DNA of 35,418 bases from an uncultured Clostridium sp. (lineage in GTDB: Bacteria; Bacillota; Clostridia; Peptostreptococcales; Peptostreptococcaceae), in NCBI GenBank assembly GCA_945931665.1, contig CAMEPL010000021.1, forward strand, positions 1 to 35,418, in the 5' to 3' direction. Each line of letters opens with the position of its first letter. Within the stretch, counting starts at the first letter, position 1. Under the pieces are notes generated by a model. The model was not told where the DNA came from and ran no database searches. It saw nothing but the letters and a program-made list of their open reading frames with translations. Of the stretch, positions 24,689 through 33,398 are shown piece by piece. The translations under genes were made by a program, and so were the position numbers.

Positions 24689-25801
24689 TTGATAGATTAT
24701 AAAAATACTATAAAGCTTATAAAGAAAATAGATTGGAAACTAATTTTACTAGTAATGGTCATATTTGCTTATGGTTTAGTAATACTAAGTAGTGCTACAC
24801 ATGCAAATCAAACGGGACAATATAAAAGGTTAATAGTACAGAGTTTAGCGTTTGGAATAGGCTCTGTTATTATAATATTTATTTTAATGATAGACTACAA
24901 TGTAATGGGCAAATACTACAAAGAGCTTTATATTGTTAGTATAGCTTTATTGACATTAGTTTTAATATTTGGAGACAGTAGAGGTGGAGCAAAATCTACT
25001 TTCAACTTAGGTATACTTGATTTACAAGTAATCGAAGTAGTAAAAATAACTTTTATACTGAGTTATGCCAAAATAGTAGAGACATACAGAGGAAAATTAA
25101 ACTCTTTAAAAGAAATTTTCGATGTTGTATTATATGCAATACCAGTTATCGGTCTTATAATAGTTGAACCAGACTTAGGTGGAGCTATTATATTCTGTTG
25201 TATAGTATTCGGGATGATATTCTCAGCAGGTATAGACAAAAAAATACTTATAAAAGCTGGGACAATTGTTTTAATATTATTGCCTATAATGTATATGTGT
25301 ATGGACCAATACCAAAAAAATAGAATCTTAGGTTTTATGGATCCAGAAGATACATCTATAGAAGGAAACTACCAGCTTATGCAGTCGATGATAGCAATAG
25401 GCTCTGGTGGAATGACTGGTAAGGGGCTATACAATGGTACTCAAAATCAAGAAGACTTCCTACCTATACAAGATAGTGACTTTATATTTGCAGTAGTTGT
25501 TGAAGAGTTAGGTGTAGTAGGAGGAACTGTATTAGTTGTTTTATATGCTATGTTCTTACTTAGAATGATAAAAATTGCACGAGAGGCCAAAGATGTTTAT
25601 GGCTCCTTTATAGTTATTGGTGTCGTCTGCATGTTTGCCTACCAAGTCATACAAAATATAGGAATGACTATGGGATTAATTCCTGTAACGGGAGTAACAC
25701 TGTCGTTTATAAGTTATGGTGGTAGTGCCGTGATGACGTCTTTAGCAATTATAGGAGTAGTGTTGAATGTTGGGATGAGACGTAAAAAGATTAATTTCTA
25801 G
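24689..25801 (+). CDS. rodA: Rod shape-determining protein RodA (SEDS glycosyltransferase)
   Basis: SEDS-family peptidoglycan polymerase that works with PBP2 in elongation. The 370 residues have about ten membrane helices and family blocks VILSSATH, LQVIEVVKITFILSYAK, IIVEPDLGGAIIF (with the catalytic-region Asp), GNYQLMQSMIAIGSGG, LPIQDSDFIFAVVVEELG, and the C-terminal GLIPVTGVTLSFISYGGSA. The start is TTG at 24689 after GGTGAG; no in-frame ATG lies nearby. RodA rather than FtsW is favoured by the mre-mrdA-min context. Confidence 0.93.
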   Translation: MIDYKNTIKLIKKIDWKLILLVMVIFAYGLVILSSATHANQTGQYKRLIVQSLAFGIGSVIIIFILMIDYNVMGKYYKELYIVSIALLTLVLIFGDSRGGAKSTFNLGILDLQVIEVVKITFILSYAKIVETYRGKLNSLKEIFDVVLYAIPVIGLIIVEPDLGGAIIFCCIVFGMIFSAGIDKKILIKAGTIVLILLPIMYMCMDQYQKNRILGFMDPEDTSIEGNYQLMQSMIAIGSGGMTGKGLYNGTQNQEDFLPIQDSDFIFAVVVEELGVVGGTVLVVLYAMFLLRMIKIAREAKDVYGSFIVIGVVCMFAYQVIQNIGMTMGLIPVTGVTLSFISYGGSAVMTSLAIIGVVLNVGMRRKKINF

Positions 25802-25842
25802 TAAATAGTGGAATATAAATATAATTTAATGAATTAAGTAAT

Positions 25843-25885
25843 AAAAAATCTATGGAAATAAAATTAAATTTTCATAGATTTTTTT
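25843..25885 (+). terminator. Intrinsic terminator after rodA
   Basis: AAAAAATCTATGGAAAT (25843-25859) pairs with ATTTTCATAGATTTTTT (25868-25884), with one G-U pair, ending in a T tract. It closes the shape/division cluster. Confidence 0.85.
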
Positions 25886-26165
25886 ATTAAGAAGATAGAA
25901 AGCGAATATTATATATAAAAAAAAGATAAAATAATATATTGAAAAAAACGTTTTTTAAAAAATTCAATATCTAAAATAGACTATAATATAAGTATAAATA
26001 TACAAATTTTACTTATTATTAAATAGTAATAGCTAAATTTGGTTATAAATATAATATAAAGTTTAAAATCAAGCTTATAAAAATAAAATCAATAAATATT
26101 ATATTTACTACATATAAATTGTTTTGATTATAGGCAATAATGAATTGATTTATAAATAAAAACCT
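25886..26165. other. AT-rich gene-free stretch
   Basis: No gene or known RNA is seen between the rodA terminator and the next promoter. It contains ATATTGAA (25936-25943) and its complement TTCAATAT (25963-25970) around a perfect AAAAAACGTTTTTT palindrome (25943-25956). This is an AT-only fold that may simply reflect composition. Confidence 0.5.
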
Positions 26166-26193
26166 TTGAACATAATATTTTATAGTGTATAAT
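26166..26193 (+). promoter_or_regulatory. Promoter for the radical-SAM / RNase G genes
   Basis: TTGAAC (26166-26171), a 16-base spacer and a perfect TATAAT (26188-26193). This leaves a 5' leader of about 75 bases before the ATG at 26276. It is the best sigma-A match in the gap. Confidence 0.65.
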
Positions 26194-26275
26194 AAAATTC
26201 GTGTTATTTTTAATATAAACTAAAATAAAAATAATTGACTTAAATATATAGAGAACATGGAGGATTAAGTAATAG

Positions 26276-28120
26276 ATGGATAAACATAATTTTAAAAAGA
26301 TACTTAAAAAAGTAGAAAAACCAGCTAGATATCTAGGAAATGAAATCAATTCAATCCATAAAGATACTACAAATAAAGATTTAATAAGATACGCACACTG
26401 TTTCCCAGATTTATATGAAGTAGGTATGAGTCACTTAGGAAGTCAAATACTATACAGAGTAATAAATAGAGATGAAGATGTATTCTGTGAAAGAGTTTAT
26501 GCTCCAGCATTAGATATGGAAGCTATAATGAGAGAAAATAATATACCTCTATTTGCATTAGAATCTAGAGAATCAATAAGAAACTTTGATTTTGTTGCAT
26601 TTACTCTTCAATATGAGCTTTCATACTCAAATATATTAAATATGATGGATTTAGCAGGAATACCTCTAAAAAGAGAAGATAGAGAATTAGACGATCCATT
26701 TATAATGGTTGGTGGGTCATGTGCATATAACTGCGAACCACTAGCAGATTTTATAGATATAGCAATACTAGGTGAAGGTGAAGAAGTAAACCTAGAAGTT
26801 GTTGCTGAATACAAAGAATGGAAGAAAAACAAAACTACAAGAGAAGACTTCTTAGCTAGAGTAGCAAAAATAGAAGGAGTTTATGTTCCAAGTTTCTACG
26901 ATGTAGAATACAACGAAGACCAAACAGTAAAAAGCATTAAGCCAAATAGAGAAGGCGTAAACGAAAAAGTTCGTAAAAGAATAATAAGAAATATGGATGA
27001 AGTATATTATCCAGAAAAATTAATAGTTCCTTATATAGAAGTAGTTCACGATAGAGTTGTATTAGAACTATTCAGAGGATGTACAAGAGGATGTAGATTC
27101 TGCCAAGCAGGTATGATATACAGACCTATAAGAGAAAAAAGCTTAGATACATTAGCTAAATCAGTAAGAGAATTAGTCGACAATACAGGATACGATGAAA
27201 TATCATTATCATCACTAAGTACAAGTGACTACTCTCAATTATCAGAGTTAACGGATTTCTTAGTAGATGAGTTTACACCAGAAAATATAGGTATATCTCT
27301 ACCATCACTTAGACTTGACAACTTCTCTATGGAAATAGCAGAAAAAATACAACAAGTTAGAAAGTCAGGTCTTACTTTTGCACCAGAAGCTGGAACTCAA
27401 AGACTTAGAGATGTTATAAACAAAGGTGTAACAGAAGATGACCTTAAAAATACAACTAAAAAAGCATTTGAAATGGGCTGGAATAGTGTTAAATTATACT
27501 TCATGATAGGTCTTCCAACTGAAAGATACGACGACTTAGACGGTATAAGAGATTTAGCATATGATGTTATAGATACTTATAGAGATGTACACGATGGAAA
27601 ACTTAAAAAGAAATTCTCAGTTACAGTAAGTACATCTACATTTGTACCAAAACCATTCACACCATTCCAATGGCATGGACAAGATACAACTGAAGACGTT
27701 TTAGATAAACAACGTTATTTAGTTAAAGCTCTAAAAAATAAAGATATAAAATACAACTACCATGACTCAAAAACAAGTTTAATGGAAGCTGTATTTGCAA
27801 GAGGAGATAGAAGATTAGGAAAAGTACTATTAGATGCATATAAAATGGGTGCTAAATTCGATGGATGGAGTGAGCACTTCAAACTAGATATATACAAAGA
27901 AGCTATGGAAAAAAATAATTTAGATATAGCATTCTATGCTAATAGAGAAAGATCTTATGATGAAGTATTCCCTTGGGACCATATAGACGTTGGTGTTAGC
28001 AAAAGATTCTTAGTTAGAGAAAATGAAATAGCTAAGTCTGAAAAAGTAACAGTAGACTGCAGACACAAATGTAATGGTTGTGGAATAAATGCACATGAAA
28101 TTGGAAAGGGGTTATGTTAA
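26276..28120 (+). CDS. Radical SAM protein, TIGR03960-like (B12-binding-type N-terminus)
   Basis: A 614-residue radical SAM protein. The cluster motif CTRGCRFC gives Cys269, Cys273 and Cys276. The N-terminal region (about 30-190: HCFPDLYEVGMSHLG, then VGGSCAYNCEPLADF and LGEGEEV) matches the cobalamin-binding-like domain of this family, and FAPEAGTQRLRDVINKG plus YFMIGLPTE are typical SAM-barrel blocks. A Cys-rich end (CRHKCNGCG) may bind metal. RBS GGAGG lies 11 bases before the ATG. The product's function is unknown in the family. The next gene, its usual C-terminal partner, overlaps by 7 bases; in many bacteria the two are a single protein. Confidence 0.9.
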   Translation: MDKHNFKKILKKVEKPARYLGNEINSIHKDTTNKDLIRYAHCFPDLYEVGMSHLGSQILYRVINRDEDVFCERVYAPALDMEAIMRENNIPLFALESRESIRNFDFVAFTLQYELSYSNILNMMDLAGIPLKREDRELDDPFIMVGGSCAYNCEPLADFIDIAILGEGEEVNLEVVAEYKEWKKNKTTREDFLARVAKIEGVYVPSFYDVEYNEDQTVKSIKPNREGVNEKVRKRIIRNMDEVYYPEKLIVPYIEVVHDRVVLELFRGCTRGCRFCQAGMIYRPIREKSLDTLAKSVRELVDNTGYDEISLSSLSTSDYSQLSELTDFLVDEFTPENIGISLPSLRLDNFSMEIAEKIQQVRKSGLTFAPEAGTQRLRDVINKGVTEDDLKNTTKKAFEMGWNSVKLYFMIGLPTERYDDLDGIRDLAYDVIDTYRDVHDGKLKKKFSVTVSTSTFVPKPFTPFQWHGQDTTEDVLDKQRYLVKALKNKDIKYNYHDSKTSLMEAVFARGDRRLGKVLLDAYKMGAKFDGWSEHFKLDIYKEAMEKNNLDIAFYANRERSYDEVFPWDHIDVGVSKRFLVRENEIAKSEKVTVDCRHKCNGCGINAHEIGKGLC

Positions 28121-28821
28121 GTATGAGTAAATTAATAAGAGTTAAGTACAAAAAAGAAGATGAGATGATATTTATCTCTCATCTTGACTTACAAAGACTA
28201 CTACAAAGAGCATTCAGAAGAGCAAAAATAAACTTAAGTTATTCTGAAGGATTTAATCCACATCCTAAAATGAGTTATGGTAATGCATTAGCTCTAGGTG
28301 TAGAGAGTCAAGGAGAATATGTAGACATAGAAATAGAAGACGACATAGATGTAAAAGAATTTTTAGAAAGAATAAACGAACAACTACCAGAAGGAATTAA
28401 ATTTATAAAAGGTCAAGAAATAGACCCAAAAACTCCTTCACTATCATCAGTAATAGTTTATGGAGAATATATATTCAATATAGATTTAGAAAGTCCTTTA
28501 AGCAAAGAATTTGTTAAATCAAGAGTATTAAACTTTATAAAAAGTGAAGAAATAATAGTAACTAAGAAAAATAAAAAAGGTAAAAATGTAGATGTAGATA
28601 TAAGACCTTTAATAAGAAACTTTGATTTAGTTAGTTTAGATGACAATAGAGTGACATTTGAATCTACTATAGCTACAGGATCAAAAGCTAATTTAAATAT
28701 AAACATCTTAATACCACAAATCTTAAATATGCTTGATTTAGATATAGACCCAAGAGAAGTTGGTGTTTTAAGACGTGATTTATATAAAGTGGAAGATGGT
28801 CAATTAGTGACTCCACTTTAA
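28114..28821 (+). CDS. TIGR03936 / DUF2344 radical-SAM-associated protein
   Basis: A 235-residue protein with the family opening IRVKYKKEDEMIFISHLDLQRLLQRAFRRA and SYSEGFNPHPKMSYGNALALGVESQGEY split over neighbouring segments. It almost always occurs beside or fused to the preceding radical SAM family. The biochemical role is unknown; its fold is thought to resemble RNA-modification domains, which I cannot confirm here. ATG 28114 lies 2 bases after AAGGGG, and ATG 28123 lies 11 bases after it, so either may be used. It overlaps the upstream gene and is therefore coupled to it. RNase G follows 17 bases later. Confidence 0.88.
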   Translation: MLSMSKLIRVKYKKEDEMIFISHLDLQRLLQRAFRRAKINLSYSEGFNPHPKMSYGNALALGVESQGEYVDIEIEDDIDVKEFLERINEQLPEGIKFIKGQEIDPKTPSLSSVIVYGEYIFNIDLESPLSKEFVKSRVLNFIKSEEIIVTKKNKKGKNVDVDIRPLIRNFDLVSLDDNRVTFESTIATGSKANLNINILIPQILNMLDLDIDPREVGVLRRDLYKVEDGQLVTPL

Positions 28822-28838
28822 TTTATAGAGATAATAAA

Positions 28839-30239
28839 ATGAAAGAGATTATAGTACAATCTTTAATTTCATCTACACAGACGGCAGTTATGCAAGATAA
28901 TAAGCTCGTAGAATTATTAATAGAAGATAATATACATAAAAAAACAAAATCAAATATATACAGAGGTATAGTAAAAAACATTAAGCCTGGTATAGAGGCC
29001 GCTTTTGTAGATATAGGTTTTGATAAGATGGCATATTTATCTCTTAAATCTTCTGACAATATAAAAAATGGTATGGAAGTTCTTGTTCAAATTAATAAAG
29101 AAGCAGTTGGAACTAAAGCACCTAGACTTACACAAGAGATAAGTCTATCAGGTAGATATTTAGTCTTAATACCATCAAATGATAGAATTACAATATCAAA
29201 TAAAATATGTGAAGAAAAAGAAAGATTTAGACTAAAAAAATTAGTAAAATCATTAAATAAAGATAATATGGGCATAATAATCAGAACAGAAGCTGTCGGC
29301 TGTGATATAGATAAATTAAAACAAGATTTTGAAATGCTTATAAATAGATATAAAGATATATCTAAAGAGTTTAAACTAGGTATGGGACCTAAGTTACTAT
29401 ATAAAGAATTAGACCTAGATACAAAATATATTAAAGATAATATTAATGAAGAGATCGATAAGATTATTTTTAATGATAAAAATAAATATACAGAAATTAA
29501 AACTTTATTAAGTAATATAGATAAAAGTTATATAGATAAATTAATTTTAGAGCAAAATAAAGATGTATTTGATTTATATAAAGTTTCAAAAGAAATAGAC
29601 AAAGCTTTAAGCAAAAAAGTATGGCTTAAAAGTGGAGGATATTTAATAATAGAAAAAACAGAAGCTTTGACTGTAATCGATGTTAATACAGGAAAATTTA
29701 CTGGCAACATATCTAGAGAAGAAACGATGTATAAAACTAATCTAGAAGCTTGTGAGGAGATTGCAAGGCAACTAAAAATTAGAGACATAGGTGGAATTAT
29801 AATTGTAGATTTTATCGATTTACAAAAGAAAAAATCAAAACAGGATTTAATAAAAAAATTAGAAGAATGTTTAGATAAAGACAAAAGAAAATCAGAAGTC
29901 CTAGGCCTAACTAGACTAGGACTTGTTGAAATTGCAAGAAGGCGAGAAAAAGATTCTATAGATTCTTATTATTTAAGAAGATGTGAGTGCTGTAAAAATG
30001 ATTTTGGACAAAAATCAATTAATAGTATCTTAGACGACTTAGAAAAAGAAATTATTAGAATGAAAGAACATACAGCTTATAGAAATATTTTAATGGAAGT
30101 AACACCATATATTTACAATGAAATGCTTGACAAATACAACGATGTATTAAAAAAAATAGAAAATAAATACGGTGTAAACATTGAAATTTCACAAGTAACA
30201 AATATAAATCAAAAAGGCGAAAAAATTATTTATAAATAA
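28839..30239 (+). CDS. rng: Ribonuclease G / E family endoribonuclease
   Basis: Single-strand-specific endoribonuclease of the RNase E/G family acting in rRNA maturation and mRNA decay. The 466 residues have an N-terminal S1-type domain (YRGIVKNIKPGIEAAFVDIG near 41-60), a DNase I-like catalytic region with the Mg2+ ligands Asp281 (VIDVNTG) and Asp324 (VDFIDLQ), and a zinc-link CxxC (Cys382 and Cys385 in CECC). There is no long C-terminal scaffold, so it is RNase G-like. The RBS is weak (TAGAGATAA), suggesting coupling to the upstream gene. It lies directly before the L21 operon. Confidence 0.93.
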   Translation: MKEIIVQSLISSTQTAVMQDNKLVELLIEDNIHKKTKSNIYRGIVKNIKPGIEAAFVDIGFDKMAYLSLKSSDNIKNGMEVLVQINKEAVGTKAPRLTQEISLSGRYLVLIPSNDRITISNKICEEKERFRLKKLVKSLNKDNMGIIIRTEAVGCDIDKLKQDFEMLINRYKDISKEFKLGMGPKLLYKELDLDTKYIKDNINEEIDKIIFNDKNKYTEIKTLLSNIDKSYIDKLILEQNKDVFDLYKVSKEIDKALSKKVWLKSGGYLIIEKTEALTVIDVNTGKFTGNISREETMYKTNLEACEEIARQLKIRDIGGIIIVDFIDLQKKKSKQDLIKKLEECLDKDKRKSEVLGLTRLGLVEIARRREKDSIDSYYLRRCECCKNDFGQKSINSILDDLEKEIIRMKEHTAYRNILMEVTPYIYNEMLDKYNDVLKKIENKYGVNIEISQVTNINQKGEKIIYK

Positions 30240-30241
30240 TA

Positions 30242-30270
30242 TTGACTTTTAATAAAAAACAATGTATTAT
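30242..30270 (+). promoter_or_regulatory. Strong sigma-A promoter of the rplU operon
   Basis: TTGACT (30242-30247), a 17-base spacer and TATTAT (30265-30270), placed just after the RNase G stop. The match and spacing are very good. Transcription would start near 30277, producing the L21 leader. Confidence 0.8.
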
Positions 30271-30276
30271 TAATAA

Positions 30277-30351
30277 CTGTAATGCCGCACAGACAAGGTA
30301 AAAACTTTCGAAAGGAAGTACCTTAATGGCGAGTTTGAGACCGAGGAGGTG
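30277..30351 (+). ncRNA. Ribosomal protein L21 leader (cis-regulatory mRNA structure)
   Basis: The 5' leader of rplU folds into nested stems: GCC (30284-30286) with GGC (30328-30330), AAGGTA (30295-30300) with TACCTT (30319-30324), and an inner CTTTCGAAAG hairpin (30305-30314), followed by GAGGAGGTG. Position and layout match the L21 leader known in Firmicutes, thought to let L21 repress its own operon. Identity with that RNA family is from memory. Confidence 0.7.
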
Positions 30352-30358
30352 TATATGA

Positions 30359-30670
30359 ATGTACGCTATAGTTAAAACAGGTGGAAAGCAATACAAAGTT
30401 GCTCAAGGTGATGTATTATTCGTAGAAAAATTAGAAGCTAACGAAGGTGATGTTGTAACTTTAGATCAAGTATTAGCTGTTGCTGGTGAAAACGGATTAA
30501 CTGTTGGAGCTCCAGTTGTAGAAGGTGCTACTGTAACTGCTAAAGTTGTAGCTCAAGGAAAAGCTAAGAAAGTAATAGTTTACAAATACAAAGCTAAAAA
30601 AGACTACAGAAGAAAACAAGGACATCGTCAACCATACACTAAGTTAGTTATAGAATCTATAAACGCTTAG
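30359..30670 (+). CDS. rplU: 50S ribosomal protein L21
   Basis: Large-subunit protein bound to 23S rRNA. The 103 residues are full length: [13 protein letters not shown] at the start, [15 protein letters not shown] in the middle, and [25 protein letters not shown]-type basic end (quoted in outline). GAGGAGGTG lies 7 bases before the ATG. It heads rplU-prp-rpmA, the conserved Firmicute order. Confidence 0.98.
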   Translation: MYAIVKTGGKQYKVAQGDVLFVEKLEANEGDVVTLDQVLAVAGENGLTVGAPVVEGATVTAKVVAQGKAKKVIVYKYKAKKDYRRKQGHRQPYTKLVIESINA

Positions 30671-30685
30671 TAATTGGAGTGTAAT

Positions 30686-31006
30686 ATGATAAAGATTAAA
30701 TATCATTACACAGATGATTTCAGATTAAAAGGATTCACACTAAAAGGACATGCTGAGTATGCCGAATACGGATACGATATAGTTTGTTCAGCCGTTACAT
30801 CTAACGCAATTGGTGTGGACAACTCATTGAACTTACTTGCAAAAGTCGAATTTGAGTCTGAAATAGGGCAAGAAGGAATGATTGAATGCATAGTAAAAGA
30901 AAGTTGTTTAAATGATAAAACAGATTTATTGTTTGAACACTTTAAGTTAACAATGGAAATGATAAAAGGACAATATCCGAAAAATATAAAAATCTTAAAA
31001 AAGTAG
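30686..31006 (+). CDS. prp: Ribosomal-processing cysteine protease Prp
   Basis: Protease that removes the N-terminal extension of L27, an essential step in Firmicutes and relatives that lack the short L27. The ATG at 30686 (106 residues) follows GGAGTG with good spacing; a TTG at 30674 is inside that Shine-Dalgarno and unlikely to be used. The catalytic pair is visible: His22 in LKGHAEYAEYG and Cys34 in DIVCSAVTSN, at the same numbers I recall for the S. aureus enzyme. It sits between rplU and its substrate gene rpmA. Confidence 0.95.
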   Translation: MIKIKYHYTDDFRLKGFTLKGHAEYAEYGYDIVCSAVTSNAIGVDNSLNLLAKVEFESEIGQEGMIECIVKESCLNDKTDLLFEHFKLTMEMIKGQYPKNIKILKK

Positions 31007-31019
31007 GGGGTGACTCCAA

Positions 31020-31313
31020 ATGTTAAACATGAACTTACAATTATTAGCATCTAAAAAAGGGGTAGGGTCTTCTAAAAATGGTAGAGATTCTATATCAAAA
31101 AGATTAGGTGTTAAAAGATATGACGGACAAGTAGTTACTGCTGGTAGTATAATAGTAAGACAAAGAGGAACTAAAATACATCCAGGAACTAATGTAGGTA
31201 AAGGTGGAGATGACACTTTATTCGCATTAATAGACGGTACTGTTAAGTTCGAAAGATACGACAAAAAAAGAAAAAAAGTAAGTATATATCCAGTAGTAGA
31301 AGTTGCTGAATAA
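31020..31313 (+). CDS. rpmA: 50S ribosomal protein L27 with Prp-cleaved N-terminal extension
   Basis: Large-subunit protein whose N-terminus reaches the peptidyl-transferase centre. The 97 residues begin [21 protein letters not shown]. The stretch up to Ala10 is the extension expected to be cut by Prp, leaving SKKG. The recognition core is LQLLA rather than the LQFFA of S. aureus. The body ([26 protein letters not shown]) is standard. AGGGGGTGA lies about 8 bases before the ATG. Confidence 0.98.
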   Translation: MLNMNLQLLASKKGVGSSKNGRDSISKRLGVKRYDGQVVTAGSIIVRQRGTKIHPGTNVGKGGDDTLFALIDGTVKFERYDKKRKKVSIYPVVEVAE

Positions 31314-31322
31314 TTATAAAAG

Positions 31323-31349
31323 AAAAGGAGTGTATCTACACTCCTTTTT
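31323..31349 (+). terminator. Intrinsic terminator after rpmA
   Basis: AAAAGGAGTGT (31323-31333) with ACACTCCTTTT (31338-31348), a 4-base loop and a T tract. It ends the L21-Prp-L27 operon. Confidence 0.9.
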
Positions 31350-31430
31350 GTTTTATTAATGTATAGTAATTTAGATTGAATATCTTGGAAATAGATATCT
31401 TATTGCTAATTAAAAGGACGTATACATACT

Positions 31431-31453
31431 AATCTTTGAAACAAAGATTTTTT
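31431..31453 (+). terminator. Orphan terminator-like hairpin upstream of obg
   Basis: AATCTTTG (31431-31438), AAA, CAAAGATT (31442-31449), then a T run to 31453. It lies 80 bases after the rpmA terminator with no gene between. It could be a backup terminator, an attenuator in the obg leader, or the 3' end of a short RNA. Confidence 0.6.
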
Positions 31454-31514
31454 CAACAATAATATATACCTTAAAAATGGAAACAATAAAAATATTACTT
31501 GGGAGGTGAAAGAC

Positions 31515-32795
31515 TTGTTTATAGATAAGGCTAGAATATTCGTAAAAGCAGGAAACGGCGGAAATGGTTCTGTATCATTTAGAAGAGAGAAATATGTTCC
31601 AGCAGGAGGCCCAGACGGTGGAGACGGTGGTCGTGGTGCTAGTATAATCTTCAAAGTAGATACAGGTCTTAGAACTTTAATGGATTTCAAATATAAAAAG
31701 AAATATGTGGGTGAGCCAGGAGCAGACGGAAGCAAAAAAAGACAAGCAGGAAAAAACGGTGAAGATTTAGTATTAAAAGTTCCGCCAGGAACAATAATAA
31801 GAGACGAAGCTACTAATTTAATAATAGCTGACTTAAAAAATGAAGGCGATGAAGCGGTAGTTGCAAAAGGTGGTAGAGGCGGAAAAGGAAACCAACACTT
31901 TGCAAATGCTGTAAGACAAGCACCTAGTTTTGCAAAATCTGGAACTGATGGAGAAGAAAGATGGGTAATACTAGAGCTTAAAATGATCGCTGATGTAGGT
32001 CTTTTAGGATTCCCTAACGTAGGAAAATCTACTTTCTTATCAGTAGTAACTAAAGCTAGACCAAAGATAGCTAACTACCACTTCACAACATTAACACCAA
32101 ACTTAGGAGTTGTTAAAACTAACTTTGGAGATAGTTTCGTTCTTGCAGATATACCAGGACTTATAGAAGGTGCTGCGGAAGGTGTTGGTCTTGGACACGA
32201 CTTCTTAAGACACGTTGAAAGAACAAAAGTATTAATCCACATAGTTGATATATCAGGAATTGAAGGTAGAGACCCTATCGAAGATTTTGATAAAATAAAC
32301 GATGAATTAAAATTATACAATGATAAATTATCAACTAGACCTCAAATAGTAGTTGCAAATAAAGCTGATTTATTATTTGATGAGTCAGTTTATGAAAACT
32401 TCAAAAAGACTTTAGAAGATAGAGGATATAAAGTATTCAAAATGTCTGCTGCAACTAGAGATGGTGTAGATGAAGTTATAGCTTATACTTCACAATTACT
32501 TCAAGAAGTAGAAGATGTAGAATTAGTATCAGAAGAAGAATACTACAGACCAGAACTTGACAACACAGTTGAAGAAGGATTAAGTGTTGAAATAGACGAA
32601 GATGGAACTTATGTAGTAACTGGTAAAAAACTTAGAAGAATCATGTACTCTGTTGACTTTGAAGATATGGAATCTATCCAATTCTTCCAAAAAACTATGG
32701 AAAACGAAGGTGTATTCGATAAACTTAGAGAAATGGGCATAGAAGACGGAGATACAGTTAAGATATACGAAATAGAATTTGAATTCTATCACTAG
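31515..32795 (+). CDS. obg: GTPase Obg (ribosome assembly / stress)
   Basis: Essential GTPase that binds the 50S subunit and links ribosome maturation to growth state. The TTG start at 31515 gives 426 residues beginning MFIDKARIFVKAGNGG; it lies 6 bases after GGGAGGTG. The GTG at 31506 is part of that Shine-Dalgarno. Domains are the glycine-rich Obg fold (1-158), a G domain with GFPNVGKS near 165-172, DIPGLIEGA near 211-219 and NKAD near 281-284, and a C-terminal OCT domain (about 350-426). It is cotranscribed with yhbY. Confidence 0.96.
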   Translation: MFIDKARIFVKAGNGGNGSVSFRREKYVPAGGPDGGDGGRGASIIFKVDTGLRTLMDFKYKKKYVGEPGADGSKKRQAGKNGEDLVLKVPPGTIIRDEATNLIIADLKNEGDEAVVAKGGRGGKGNQHFANAVRQAPSFAKSGTDGEERWVILELKMIADVGLLGFPNVGKSTFLSVVTKARPKIANYHFTTLTPNLGVVKTNFGDSFVLADIPGLIEGAAEGVGLGHDFLRHVERTKVLIHIVDISGIEGRDPIEDFDKINDELKLYNDKLSTRPQIVVANKADLLFDESVYENFKKTLEDRGYKVFKMSAATRDGVDEVIAYTSQLLQEVEDVELVSEEEYYRPELDNTVEEGLSVEIDEDGTYVVTGKKLRRIMYSVDFEDMESIQFFQKTMENEGVFDKLREMGIEDGDTVKIYEIEFEFYH

Positions 32796-32822
32796 GATTT
32801 AAATACAAATTAGGAGGAAGAC

Positions 32823-33188
32823 ATGCTAAATAGTAAACAAAGAGCTTACTTAAGATCTCTTGCAAATACTATGAAACCTATAACTCAAATAGGTAAAGAT
32901 GGTGTAAATGAGAGATTCTTAGAACAATTAGATAATATGCTAGATTCTAGAGAACTAGTTAAAGTTAATATACTTGAAACTGCGGGACTTGACGCAAAAG
33001 AAACTGCAAATGCAATATGTAATGCATTAAGAGCAGAATATGTTCAAGCTATAGGTTTTAAATTTACAATATACAGAAAAAATTTAGAAGAACCTAAAAT
33101 ATTATTCCCAGGTCAAGTAGCTAAGAAAAAAGTTCAAGAAGAAGGCACTACTAAAAAAGGTAGACCAACTAAAAGATCAAGAAGATAG
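32823..33188 (+). CDS. yhbY: YhbY family RNA-binding (CRM domain) protein
   Basis: Small pre-50S-associated RNA-binding protein. The 121 residues start LNSKQRAYLRSLANTMKP, with the GxxG-like loop IGKDGVNE and the NILETAGLDAKETANAI block of the CRM domain (1-97). A basic C-terminal tail (KKVQEEGTTKKGRPTKRSRR) is added, which could aid rRNA binding. RBS TTAGGAGGA lies 4-5 bases before the ATG. It is 27 bases after obg, the common obg-yhbY pair. Confidence 0.95.
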   Translation: MLNSKQRAYLRSLANTMKPITQIGKDGVNERFLEQLDNMLDSRELVKVNILETAGLDAKETANAICNALRAEYVQAIGFKFTIYRKNLEEPKILFPGQVAKKKVQEEGTTKKGRPTKRSRR

Positions 33189-33250
33189 TTAAGTTTTCTA
33201 GATTTATATAAAAAAACTTATTTAAATAATAAATTGAATATAAATAAAAA

Positions 33251-33295
33251 AAAAAAGAATTGCTAAAAGTTTAAACTAAGCAATTCTTTTTTAAG
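33251..33295. terminator. Bidirectional terminator between yhbY and rnz
   Basis: A 14-bp perfect stem, AAAAAAGAATTGCT (33251-33264) with AGCAATTCTTTTTT (33279-33292), flanked by A on the left and T on the right. It suits the convergent yhbY (+) and rnz (-) genes. Confidence 0.88.
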
Positions 33296-33398
33296 ATAAA
33301 TTTCAAAATAGTAAAGGATATTTATAAAATTCGATATGTATATAAAAAGTCCTCTATAAATTATAAAAATAAAATAAATCTTTAAATTTACAAGCAAA

